Assembly (NCBI GenBank): GCA_027027675.1
Contig: JALVKT010000078.1
Coordinates: forward strand, 1 to 37,249
Length of the DNA stretch: 37,249 nucleotides
Direction of reading: 5' to 3'
Source of the DNA: Thermofilaceae archaeon
GTDB lineage: Archaea; Thermoproteota; Thermoprotei; Thermofilales; Thermofilaceae
Below, in pieces: positions 1 to 8,282 of this stretch (the stretch's first letter is position 1; every line of letters begins with the position of its first letter). Below the pieces are notes generated by a model. The model ran no database searches and was not told where the DNA came from. It saw only the letters and a program-made list of their open reading frames with translations. The position numbers and the translations under genes are program-made.

Positions 1-757
1 TGACCTCGTCGTAGGTTCCCGTGATGTCTACGAAGGGGCCTTCGGGGGCTCTCTTTCCGGCGAGGAACCTCCCCCTTATGACTATCTCCGTCGCGACGGG
101 GACGGGGTGCTCGGCCGCGTCGGGGTCGGCTTTTAGCCCGCCCATAAGTGTTGACGCTACTTCCAGCTCGGATACCCCGTAGGGTGGGCTTGAGGCCGCT
201 GCTATGTAGAGTGGGAGGGGGGCTCCTATGAGCATGGTGGCGGGGAGGTCTTTCCCCCGGTTCTCCGCCGCTTTTAGTATTTTGTAGAGGTGGCGGGGGA
301 CTATGCGTACCGCTAGTTTGTCGGGGGCTGTGAGTAGGGCCCTGTGTATGCTTGCGTTTATGTAGCCCGTGGCCTCGTCTTTCGCGAGTATTATACCGGC
401 TGTTATGTAGGGGCCAGCGTCGTTTTCGTAGAACTTGGGTATGGGTAGCGTGTAGAGATCGTTTCCCAGGCTTTTTAGGGGGTAGTGTTCCTCGAGGAGG
501 GGGGTGGGGTTGGCGAGTGCGTGTAGTAGTTTCCTATAGGCTTCTTCTTCGGCGGCCACGCCTAGTGCGGAGTAGATTCGGGCTCTCTCCGCAAAGATGT
601 TGGATATAACTTTCCCTTTGGGCGTTTCAAGTATCGTGATGTCCGGCTGGCTGGAGTGTATCGCCCAGGCGACGCCGTACTCTAGGGCGGCTTTCGCGGG
701 CTGGGGGGCCTGTGCGGCCGCGTCGCGAAGTGTGAGGAGTCTGTGGGGAGGCTTCAT
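1..757 (-). CDS. UbiD-family decarboxylase, partial (C-terminus runs off window start)
   Basis: Reverse-strand translation from ATG at 755-757: MKPPHRLLTLRDAAAQAPQPAKAALEYGVAW...ENDAGPYITAGIILAKDEATGYINASIHRALL...; UbiD-like 'YITAGI..NASIHR' block; no stop before window edge; ATGA overlap with the nusG stop. Absent from the ORF track because it is truncated. Confidence 0.75.
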   Translation of the reverse strand, partial: MKPPHRLLTLRDAAAQAPQPAKAALEYGVAWAIHSSQPDITILETPKGKVISNIFAERARIYSALGVAAEEEAYRKLLHALANPTPLLEEHYPLKSLGNDLYTLPIPKFYENDAGPYITAGIILAKDEATGYINASIHRALLTAPDKLAVRIVPRHLYKILKAAENRGKDLPATMLIGAPLPLYIAAASSPPYGVSELEVASTLMGGLKADPDAAEHPVPVATEIVIRGRFLAGKRAPEGPFVDITGTYDEV

Positions 758-1242
758 TGCGTGGCCTCCTCGCGCTTGGCTCTCTGAACTATTTTAACGT
801 CTTCGGCGTTGATTATCGCGGGGAGCGGGAAGGCTGCCTCCGCTATTTCAACTCTTATCTCGTTTTTGCCCTTGTCTATTTCGACGACGCGGCCCCTCAT
901 CCCGGAGAAGGGCCCCCTGATTATCTCCACAAGGTCGCCTATGCTTATCTGCTCTATCATGGGTTTCGGCTTTAAGAGCTTCTCTATCTCCTCAAACTTG
1001 ATTTTTCCGCTTATCATTCCCCGGAAGTGTTTGAGGCCGTAGGCTGCCCGCTGGGCCTCGTACTGCGCGTCTGCCTCGATTATCACTAGGCCTTTGAGCT
1101 CTGGAACGACGACTATAGAGTATACCTTGTACTTGCCCGTCCTGATCCTGTTGTATATCATGACTGCCACGTTGTACTCCTGGCCCGCAGTGGTGCGTAT
1201 GGCGAAAAAGCCTGGCCTCCTCATTTTACGGGGCTCTTCCAT
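754..1242 (-). CDS. spt5: Transcription elongation factor Spt5 (NusG-like; NGN + KOW)
   Basis: NGN-like FFAIRTTAGQEYNVA and KOW-like IGDLVEIIRGPFSGMRGRVVEID; upstream neighbour is secE. Confidence 0.93.
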   Translation of the reverse strand: MEEPRKMRRPGFFAIRTTAGQEYNVAVMIYNRIRTGKYKVYSIVVVPELKGLVIIEADAQYEAQRAAYGLKHFRGMISGKIKFEEIEKLLKPKPMIEQISIGDLVEIIRGPFSGMRGRVVEIDKGKNEIRVEIAEAAFPLPAIINAEDVKIVQRAKREEATQ

Positions 1243-1260
1243 GGCGCTTCCCCAGCGCGG

Positions 1261-1536
1261 CTATACCGCGCTTCTCCTCCTCAGATACACTATCACCGCT
1301 ACCACGGCGGCCGCTGCCCCGAACCCCCCTATGAGCACGACCTCCCTGGGGACGGCGCCGGCCCCCGCGTACTGGAAGGCTGCGCCGGCTAGCTGGAAGA
1401 AGTAGCCTATTATGCCTAGCAGCGACATGCCTAGCACTACTATCTTGAAGGTTGCCTTAAACTCCTCTGAGGTCGGCTTGCTGGCCAGCCTAAGCGCTCT
1501 TTTAATGTCGTTGAGTATGCCTGTGAGGGACGACAT
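1261..1536 (-). CDS. secE: Preprotein translocase subunit SecE/Sec61 gamma with C-terminal extension
   Basis: Basic N-terminal helix plus KPTSEEFKATFKIVVLGMSLLGIIGYFFQL typical of SecE; adjacent to spt5; second hydrophobic segment follows. Confidence 0.85.
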   Translation of the reverse strand: MSSLTGILNDIKRALRLASKPTSEEFKATFKIVVLGMSLLGIIGYFFQLAGAAFQYAGAGAVPREVVLIGGFGAAAAVVAVIVYLRRRSAV

Positions 1537-1552
1537 CGCTAGCTACACCGCT

Positions 1553-2509
1553 TCATAGCTCCCTTGGAGCGGGTATAATTGAATCTTTCTGCCTCGGCAG
1601 CATGTTTTTGAGCAGGAACAGGAGCACAGCCTTTGCCGTGTGAAGCCTGTTTTCTGCTTGGTCGAAAACCACGCTGTAGCGGCTCTCCAAGACGTCATCG
1701 GTTACCTCTTCTCCCCGGTGCGCCGGGAGGCAGTGCATGAAGATGAAGTCGTCTTTCCCGACGCATTCTAGGAGCCTGCTGTTAACCTGGTACCTGGGTA
1801 GAAAGGCTCTCAGCCTCTTTTCACGTTCCTCTTCCTGGCCCATGCTTACGAAGACGTCCGTGTACACCACGTCTGCGCCCTTCAGGGCCTCGCAGGGATC
1901 CCTGTACACCTCTACGTGCCCGTAGGCTTCCCCGAGGAGCGAGGGTGTGGGCTCGTAGCCGGGGGGCGAGGCTACCCTCACCCTTGCCCCCAGCTTTGCA
2001 CCGGCTATTGCCAGGGAGTTGAAGACGTTGTCGCGCCCGTCTCCGATGAAGGCTATGACTATCCCCTTAATCCTCCCTTTCTTCTCCTTTATCGTGGCGT
2101 AGTCGGCTAGCGCTTGGAGTGGGTGGTACTTGTCGCTGAGCAGGTTGACAACGGGGACTGAGGAGTACTCGGCCATTTCTACGAGTGTATCGTGGCTATA
2201 CACGCGGGCTGCTAGCAGGCTGTGGTAACGGGAGAGCACCCTTGCTACGTCCTTGACGGGTTCTCCCCTGACTAGTTGGAGTTCATCTCTCCTATAGTAG
2301 ATGGGGGTGGCCCCCAGCTCTGCGGCTGCCACGCTCATGGAGGCCCTTGTCCTCGTGGAGGGCTTCTCGAATATGAGTGCTATTGTATGCCCCCTTAGTG
2401 CCTCTCGAAAGGGCATTATCCTTCTATACTGTTTCAGCGTGAGAGAAAAGTCTATGATGGAACCGATGGTTTCTCCCGCGTAGGGGTGGAGGGAGAGTAT
2501 GTGGTTCAT
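1553..2509 (-). CDS. argF: Ornithine carbamoyltransferase
   Basis: FEKPSTRTRASM, HPLQALADYATI, FMHCLPAHRGEEVTDDV motifs. Confidence 0.93.
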   Translation of the reverse strand: MNHILSLHPYAGETIGSIIDFSLTLKQYRRIMPFREALRGHTIALIFEKPSTRTRASMSVAAAELGATPIYYRRDELQLVRGEPVKDVARVLSRYHSLLAARVYSHDTLVEMAEYSSVPVVNLLSDKYHPLQALADYATIKEKKGRIKGIVIAFIGDGRDNVFNSLAIAGAKLGARVRVASPPGYEPTPSLLGEAYGHVEVYRDPCEALKGADVVYTDVFVSMGQEEEREKRLRAFLPRYQVNSRLLECVGKDDFIFMHCLPAHRGEEVTDDVLESRYSVVFDQAENRLHTAKAVLLFLLKNMLPRQKDSIIPAPREL

Positions 2510-2571
2510 GGCTTCCCAAAATAATTAGTTGCCGGCCATCTAAACCTGTTTTCCGGCTCAGCTATCCGGCG

Positions 2572-3480
2572 TCACGGTGGGAGGAGGCTGTCTACAAACT
2601 TTCTGTAATCGAATTTTTCTAGGTCCTCGGGGTTTTGGCCCACTCCGACGTATGCTATGGGGCGCCTGGTGACGTAGACTATAGAGATGGCTGCGCCGCC
2701 CTTTACGTCAGCATCCATTTTTGTAAGGATTGAGGCGTCTATGCCCACCTCCCTGCTGAATACTCCCGCCTGCTCCACGGCGTCGCTGCCTACAAGCGCG
2801 TCGCCCACGTACACCTTATAGTGGGGCTCTACAACCCTGGCGATCTTCTTCATCTCAGCTACAAGGTTTACGTTTGTGTGCATCCTACCCGCGGTGTCTA
2901 TAATTACGACGTCGTAGCCCTTCTTCCTAGACAGCGTCACAGCGTCGTAGGCCACCGAGGCCGGGTCGGCCCCGTAGCTCCCCGCGTGCACCTCGACGCC
3001 AAGCCTTTCTCCCCAAAGCTTTAGCTGCTCTATGGCTCCCGCCCTAAAAGTGTCCGCACCCACGAGTAAGGGGTTCAAGCCGAAGGACTTGTAACGGTAG
3101 GCTAGCTTGGCGGCGGTGGTCGTCTTCCCGTGCCCGTTGGGCCCTAGAAGCAGGATTATAACGGGTGGCTTCTTTGCACCCGCCTTTACCTCGGCGTCCA
3201 GGTCGAGTTCTCCAGCGTCGGCGAAGAGCTGTAGGAGCAGCTCGCGGAGCTCCCTTCTAACGACCTTCTTTTTGTCAGCAGTCCTCGCTACCTTCGTGGA
3301 GGAGAGCTTCTCGGCAAGCCTTTCTATTAGCGCCTCTGCAACGTCGTAGGCGACGTCGTTCTCGACGAGCTCTAGCACTAGGTCGTACCCGGCTTCCTTA
3401 ACTTTTTCCCTAGAGAACTCCGTGTACGCGATCTTCTCTACAAGCTTCCCCAGAACCGATTTTAGCCCCAAACGCCGCAC
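2572..3480 (-). CDS. ftsY: Signal recognition particle receptor FtsY
   Basis: GPNGHGKTTTAAKLA, DTFRAGAIEQL, DTAGRMHTNVNL, TKMDADVKGGAAIS. Confidence 0.93.
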   Translation of the reverse strand: MRRLGLKSVLGKLVEKIAYTEFSREKVKEAGYDLVLELVENDVAYDVAEALIERLAEKLSSTKVARTADKKKVVRRELRELLLQLFADAGELDLDAEVKAGAKKPPVIILLLGPNGHGKTTTAAKLAYRYKSFGLNPLLVGADTFRAGAIEQLKLWGERLGVEVHAGSYGADPASVAYDAVTLSRKKGYDVVIIDTAGRMHTNVNLVAEMKKIARVVEPHYKVYVGDALVGSDAVEQAGVFSREVGIDASILTKMDADVKGGAAISIVYVTRRPIAYVGVGQNPEDLEKFDYRKFVDSLLPP

Positions 3481-3506
3481 CTTGCCCGTAAAGAAACCCG
3501 GGGGGA

Positions 3507-3926
3507 TTACTTCTTCGCCGCCGCTACAGCCCTCCTTATCTCCTCTAGCCGTGCAAGCACCCTGTTCAGATCCTCGGTTCTTTTATCCAGGTGCTCCTTT
3601 ACCTCCTTTTTCCGCTCTTCAAGGTATTTCAACGTGGCCTCAGGATCCCTCTCCACGAGGATGTTGGAGCCGATCGATACTAGGAAGCGCGTCTGCTTCT
3701 CCACTCTCCCATGCGCGTATACCCCGCTCGCTATGGGTATTAGCACTTCCTCCTCCCCGCTAAGCTCCTTGAGATGCTTAACCGTCGTTATCGCGGAGTC
3801 CAGCTCTGCAAGGAGGTTTTGGAGCAAGGCGATGTCTTTCTGTATCTCCTCTGCCAGCTGCGCCAGCATAGTGTACTCTGCCGCTAGCTGCTGGCCAACA
3901 TTGCCCGAAGACATTTTCTGCGCCAC
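3507..3926 (-). CDS. pfdA: Prefoldin subunit alpha
   Basis: Coiled-coil ends with central beta region EVLIPIASGVYAHGRVEKQTRFLVSIGSNILVE. Confidence 0.88.
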   Translation of the reverse strand: MAQKMSSGNVGQQLAAEYTMLAQLAEEIQKDIALLQNLLAELDSAITTVKHLKELSGEEEVLIPIASGVYAHGRVEKQTRFLVSIGSNILVERDPEATLKYLEERKKEVKEHLDKRTEDLNRVLARLEEIRRAVAAAKK

Positions 3927-3967
3927 GTGTAGAGAAGGATTCTACATGTTTATAATTGATTGGTGTC

Positions 3968-4255
3968 CTATCCATAATATACTATCTTTTCGGCCGCGGC
4001 CAGCTGCTGCACGTAGGGGTTCCTTATCTCCTCAATGTTCTTGACTATTTCCACGGACTCCACGTATATGTGGCCTCTCTTTAGCTTATGCCTGGAGCCA
4101 AGGATGCTGTAGAGCCGCTCCAGCGCTTGCTCCTCGTTCAAGGCGCGCACCTCTATCTTGAACTTTTCAATGTCTCCGTTCCTCAGCCTCATCCTGCCCT
4201 TTACCAAGTAGGTTTTTACCTGCAGAGGCTCCGAGGACATCAGAGTACACCACAA
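3968..4255 (-). CDS. rplX: 50S ribosomal protein L18Ae/LX (likely start at Met in MSSEPLQ, ~4240)
   Basis: VKTYLVKGRMRLRNGDIEKFKIEVRALNEEQALERLYSILGSRHKLKR; neighbours pfdA and aIF6 as in other archaea. Confidence 0.85.
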   Translation of the reverse strand: MWCTLMSSEPLQVKTYLVKGRMRLRNGDIEKFKIEVRALNEEQALERLYSILGSRHKLKRGHIYVESVEIVKNIEEIRNPYVQQLAAAEKIVYYG

Positions 4256-4282
4256 GCCTACAGTACACTGTAAATATAAGTT

Positions 4283-4966
4283 CTATGGCTGGGCGGCCCC
4301 GAAGAGTATTTGCTGGATCCTCATCAACTCGTGCCCTGTAGTTTCCTCCCCTACAAGCGCCCCCTTCGAATTAGCTACCATGCCCGAACGGAGGAAGATT
4401 CTCCCCCTGTTCACCGTCGCAACGTCCCCCGGCACTTTAAAGATGTTGGACAGCTTCTCAGCCTCCTCTTCGCCTACTGTTGGCGGCAAAAGTAGGCCCC
4501 TATTCGTGGCGACTGCCACCGCACCTACTAGGGGGAACTCTCCAATGGTGCCTCGCACACAAGGAGTCCCCAGCGCTTCACCAATCTTTGCTTCAAGCTT
4601 CTTTGGGAGGATGCTGCTCAGCAGGCATGCATTGTCGTTTGCCAGTATAAGGTTTCCAGGCGTCGTCTCCTTCAACCCCTCTAGAACCACTATCTTAACG
4701 TCCCCCAGAACCTCTTTGAGACTGTTAACCTCCTCTTCATAGGCTATAGAGGGCAGGATTAACGCCCTATTGTTTCCCGCACACAAAACCCCTATCAGCC
4801 TGCTCCTCGCGATGGAGACGGGGTACGGCTCAACTCCTAGGGCTTCCCTTACTATACCGGAAAACTTTGGCGGAGCGTCGCGGGGTATAAGCGCTACATC
4901 GTCATTCGCATAAACATAGACTCCTATGTGGGGTGAACCGAATAGGGACGCTGTTTCTACTGTCAA
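4283..4966 (-). CDS. eif6: Translation initiation factor aIF6
   Basis: GSPHIGVYVYANDDVALIPRDAPPKF and repeated pentein-like modules (LGTPCVRGTIGEFPLVGAVAVATNRGLLLPP). Confidence 0.92.
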   Translation of the reverse strand: MTVETASLFGSPHIGVYVYANDDVALIPRDAPPKFSGIVREALGVEPYPVSIARSRLIGVLCAGNNRALILPSIAYEEEVNSLKEVLGDVKIVVLEGLKETTPGNLILANDNACLLSSILPKKLEAKIGEALGTPCVRGTIGEFPLVGAVAVATNRGLLLPPTVGEEEAEKLSNIFKVPGDVATVNRGRIFLRSGMVANSKGALVGEETTGHELMRIQQILFGAAQP

Positions 4967-4972
4967 AAATCA

Positions 4973-5281
4973 TCACTCCTCCTCTTCCTCATACCCTGGG
5001 GGCACAACCCTTGCCTCAACGACCCTTCCTTCCTCCACTTCGTATATCACGTCAACCTTTATTCGCCTGGGAGGCTTCTCGATGCTCCTGGACCATAGCT
5101 CCTTGTTAACCTTCTCATGAATCACTATCTTCTCCGGGTCATGGAGATGCCGCTTCACAAACTCTCTGACAAGCCTGACAGCAACTTTCGCCCTCTTAGG
5201 GCGGGGGACGTCATAGGCGTGGCGGAGCGGTATAACGTAGCTCGCCCTATGCTCCCCCTCTTTTAGCTCCTTCCTAGCCAT
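4973..5281 (-). CDS. rpl31e: 50S ribosomal protein L31e
   Basis: YVIPLRHAYDVPRPKRAKVAVRLVREFVKRH; cluster with L39e, aIF6, LX. Confidence 0.9.
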   Translation of the reverse strand: MARKELKEGEHRASYVIPLRHAYDVPRPKRAKVAVRLVREFVKRHLHDPEKIVIHEKVNKELWSRSIEKPPRRIKVDVIYEVEEGRVVEARVVPPGYEEEEE

Positions 5282-5294
5282 TACTCGTCACCGG

Positions 5295-5447
5295 TTAGAG
5301 CTGCATCCTGCTTCTACGCCAGTTCCTCTTGGGGAGCCTCCTAACCCTCCCCAGCGTCCTCGAAACAACCCAGAGCGGCGTCGGCTCGTTAGTTCTCGTC
5401 GCAGCTGCAAGCCTTATCTTCTTCCCTAACGGCTTGTTGCGGGCCAT
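5295..5447 (-). CDS. rpl39e: 50S ribosomal protein L39e (50 aa; not in supplied ORF track)
   Basis: Reverse-strand ORF MARNKPLGKKIRLAAATRTNEPTPLWVVSRTLGRVRRLPKRNWRRSRMQL*; L39e length and basic composition, beside L31e. Confidence 0.92.
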   Translation of the reverse strand: MARNKPLGKKIRLAAATRTNEPTPLWVVSRTLGRVRRLPKRNWRRSRMQL

Positions 5448-5464
5448 CAGAGTACACCTTCACT

Positions 5465-5821
5465 TCAACCCGGCTTGAAGAATTTAATTTTTACTTCGCG
5501 CCTAGACGCCGCCAGCCTAGCCAGCAACTGTTTCAGGGTCTCGTCGTCTATGGGAAGCGGGACTCGCCCCGTGGAGGCCAACTGTATCAGCTGAACCTCT
5601 ATGCTCTCCGCAAGCTCAGGCTTAACTATTTTCAAGTTTGAGAGCCTCTCCCTCGCTTTAGGCGTAAGTATCTTCCTCAGAATCTCCTGCCGCCTAGCCT
5701 CTTCTGCGCGGCGCTGCTCCTCGAGCCTCCTCTGCTCTTCAAGCCTCCTCCTGTATTCCTCGAGCTTCCGGCGCTTAATCTCCTCGAGCTCGTCGCCGTA
5801 GTCAGCGCCCATGACAACCAC
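5465..5821 (-). CDS. PDCD5/TFAR19-family DNA-binding protein
   Basis: Charged N-terminal helix, then EILRKILTPKARERLSNLKIVKPELAESIEVQLIQLASTGRV. Confidence 0.9.
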   Translation of the reverse strand: MVVMGADYGDELEEIKRRKLEEYRRRLEEQRRLEEQRRAEEARRQEILRKILTPKARERLSNLKIVKPELAESIEVQLIQLASTGRVPLPIDDETLKQLLARLAASRREVKIKFFKPG

Positions 5822-5871
5822 TAAGTAACTTTAGAGTAAACACCGAGAAAAATATAGTTACGGCCACGCGT

Positions 5872-6330
5872 CTACGCAACGTACTTCTTAAGCTCCGGCT
5901 TCTCCTTTACCAGCTCCCTAAACACCTGCGCCGCCACCTTGTCGACCACAGACCGCCCCTTAGGCGTCACGACGCGGCCTCTCGGCGTAGTTTCTACGAG
6001 CCCCGCCTTCTCCAGCTGCTGAAGCGCGTTCCGTATAATGGCTCCACCAGCTTTTCGGAAGTGTTCACGCACAGTCCCCATGTTCTTGCGTCCACCATAG
6101 TAGGTGCGCAGCCTCTCCACGCCCACGGGGCCCTCCAAGTATATCTTCCTAAGTATGCTCGCGCACCGCTTGTACCACCAGTCGGGGTCGTCAGGCACCC
6201 TCTCCTTGTGGCTGCCGGTTTTCACGTACGCGGCCCACTCGGGGGGCTCCACCTCGGCCACGTTCTCCTTCAGGTACCTCGCCAGCGCGTCTATTAGGGC
6301 CTGTGGAGGGACGAACCTCGCGTTTACCAT
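5872..6330 (-). CDS. rps19e: 30S ribosomal protein S19e
   Basis: [52 protein letters not shown]. Confidence 0.94.
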   Translation of the reverse strand: MVNARFVPPQALIDALARYLKENVAEVEPPEWAAYVKTGSHKERVPDDPDWWYKRCASILRKIYLEGPVGVERLRTYYGGRKNMGTVREHFRKAGGAIIRNALQQLEKAGLVETTPRGRVVTPKGRSVVDKVAAQVFRELVKEKPELKKYVA

Positions 6331-6373
6331 ACACTAATCCCAGCACCCTAACACTTTATGTGATATAAGCTCT

Positions 6374-7204
6374 ATGCCTGTGCGCGGGGCGAATCGCATA
6401 ACTACTATGCCGTGGTTAGAGAGGGGGATTGGCATGGAGGCAGCAGTGGTCAAGGAGGGCGACTGGGTACTAATCTACTTCAGCGAGAAGAAGAGCTACG
6501 TGGTACGCGTGGAGCAGGGGAGGCAGTTCCACACTACAAAGGGGAGCATAGACCTAGGCTCGCTCGTTGGCGTGGAGTACGGTTCGCGGCTGGAGACGAA
6601 CGTGGGCGAAGAGTTCTACGTTACCCGGCCGCTGATAGTCGACCGCTTATCCGTTTTGAAGCGGTTCACTCAGGTTATATATCCGAAGGACCTGGCGTAT
6701 CTCCTGCTAGGCTCCGGTGTAGGCCCGGGTAGCAGGGTTGTTGAGGCGGGGACCGGCACGGGCTATCTAACCTCGATCCTCGCATTCTATGTGAGGCCTA
6801 GCGGCAGGGTTTTCACCTATGAGGCTAGGGAAGACTTTTACAAAATGGCTGTAGAAAACTTTGAGCGGATAGGCTTGCTCCCCTACATAACGGTTAGGAA
6901 GCGTAACATTAAGGAGGGTATAAAGGAGAGGAACGTGGACGCCGTCTTCCTCGACATGCCGGATCCATGGGAGGTGTTCGGGGAGGCGTATAGCGTGTTA
7001 AACCATGGCGGAACAATCAATGTATTTACGCCTACCACCGGCCAAATGTCGCGTAGCATTGAAGGGTTAAAGCGGGCTGGCTTTAAGAGGGTGGAGGCGG
7101 CTGAAATAATGTATCGTAGGTACAAGGCTTCTCCTAGGGAGCTGAGGCCGGAGAACGTTGGTATATGGCATACCGGCTACATAATTAGGGGCCAGAAGCT
7201 ATAG
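6374..7204 (+). CDS. trmI: tRNA (adenine-N1)-methyltransferase TrmI-like (probable start ATG at 6434)
   Basis: VVEAGTGTGYLTSILAFYV SAM motif, VDAVFLDMPDPWEVFGEAYSVLNHGG; start at 6434 gives MEAAVVKEGDWVLIYF. Confidence 0.88.
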   Translation: MPVRGANRITTMPWLERGIGMEAAVVKEGDWVLIYFSEKKSYVVRVEQGRQFHTTKGSIDLGSLVGVEYGSRLETNVGEEFYVTRPLIVDRLSVLKRFTQVIYPKDLAYLLLGSGVGPGSRVVEAGTGTGYLTSILAFYVRPSGRVFTYEAREDFYKMAVENFERIGLLPYITVRKRNIKEGIKERNVDAVFLDMPDPWEVFGEAYSVLNHGGTINVFTPTTGQMSRSIEGLKRAGFKRVEAAEIMYRRYKASPRELRPENVGIWHTGYIIRGQKL

Positions 7205-7211
7205 CTGAGTA

Positions 7212-7790
7212 GTGGTTGCTATGAAGGGCCGTATACCGGTCGCTGTGCGGCCGGAGAGGATAGGTGTGCTCCTGGGGCGGGGCGGCCGTAACAAGAGGAG
7301 GCTTGAGGAGGCGTTCGGCGTAAAGCTGGAGGTGGACGAGCGGCGAGCCATAGTGTATATTGTGCCCGCTCCTGAGACGCCGGCGTTTAAGGTGTTAAAG
7401 GCCCAGAAAGCTGTTGAGGCTGTTTCCCTGGGGTTCAGCGTGGAGGACGCGTTGAAGCTTGCCGACGACCTCGTAACGCTGGAGATAATTGACGTTTCGG
7501 AGGCCGCGAGGAACAGGGGGGATCTCGCTAGGATTATGGCTAGGATTATTGGCAGTAAGGGCAGGTTTAAGCGTCTCTTGGAGGAGATGACGGGGGCGTC
7601 GATCGTGGTTTCCGACAAGGTTGTCGGTGTTATAGGGGATTACGAGCAGGTAAGGGTTGCCCACGAGGCTATTTCGAGGATTGTGAGGGGGCAGTCGCAC
7701 AGCAGTGTGACATCGTTCCTGGAGAATGAGAGCCGGCTGCTTAAGAGGCGGAGGATGGAACTCTGGGAAAAGTGGGAGGCCTATAGGTAA
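7212..7790 (+). CDS. KH-domain RNA-binding protein, Pno1/Dim2-like (probable start ATG at 7221)
   Basis: Two KH-like modules: RIGVLLGRGGRNKRRLEEAFGVKLEVD and RIIGSKGRFKRLLEEMTGASIVV. Confidence 0.88.
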   Translation: MVAMKGRIPVAVRPERIGVLLGRGGRNKRRLEEAFGVKLEVDERRAIVYIVPAPETPAFKVLKAQKAVEAVSLGFSVEDALKLADDLVTLEIIDVSEAARNRGDLARIMARIIGSKGRFKRLLEEMTGASIVVSDKVVGVIGDYEQVRVAHEAISRIVRGQSHSSVTSFLENESRLLKRRRMELWEKWEAYR

Positions 7791-7791
7791 G

Positions 7792-7893
7792 TGGTGCGGG
7801 GGCCGGGATTCGAACCCGGGCAGGCCTTCGCCAGCGGATTTCTCGTGCCAGATCTTGAGTCCGCCCCCTTTAACCTGGCTCGGGCACCCCCGC
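7792..7893 (-). tRNA. tRNA-Leu(CAA), class II, 14-nt intron at 37/38 (7840-7853), CCA encoded
   Basis: Reverse strand GCGGGGG-TG-...-GCGGA CTCAAG[ATCTGGCACGAGAA]A TCCGC-TGGCGAAGGCCTGC-CCGGG TTCGAAT CCCGG-CCCCCGC-A-CCA; acceptor, anticodon and T stems pair after intron removal. Confidence 0.85.
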
Positions 7894-8024
7894 GCCGTAG
7901 TGAAAAATTGTTGGGCGGGATATATGGTATTCTCTGCCTCGGCGGTACTATGTTTGTTTTACGGGGGTTTTCCCGTGGCTTGCTTGTGGGACTCTTCATA
8001 GTGGAGAGGCAGGGTGGATAGGTT

Positions 8025-8282
8025 GTGCCTAGGCGTAGTGTGGCTTATCTCGTGAGGAAGGGTTCTCGTGGTGGTTCGGGAAAATTTGTGGTTGTGTACG
8101 ACTTTGAGGGTCATATTCCGACGCGTTTTTACAGGAACTTGTTGGAGCTCATGGAGGAGCTTGGCAGCGTCCGTAGGGTGCAGAAAAGCGTGTATGTGGT
8201 GGAGGGCGTGGAGGGCGCTGAGGCCCTGAAAAGGCTCGTGGAGCATTATGGGGGTAAAGTGGAGGTTTTCAGGGTGTGTTAG
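8025..8282 (+). CDS. Small Cas2-like fold protein (orphan, no CRISPR locus in window)
   Basis: KFVVVYDFEGHIPTRFYRNLLELMEELGSVRRVQKSVYVVEG...LKRLVEHYGGKVEVFRV: Cas2-like VxYDxx...LLexxGxxRVQxSVyvxe pattern. Confidence 0.55.
   Translation: MPRRSVAYLVRKGSRGGSGKFVVVYDFEGHIPTRFYRNLLELMEELGSVRRVQKSVYVVEGVEGAEALKRLVEHYGGKVEVFRVC

Noticed and set aside
352-797. Plus-strand small ORFs at the window start
   Set aside because: Opposite a truncated but recognisable UbiD-family frame on the minus strand.
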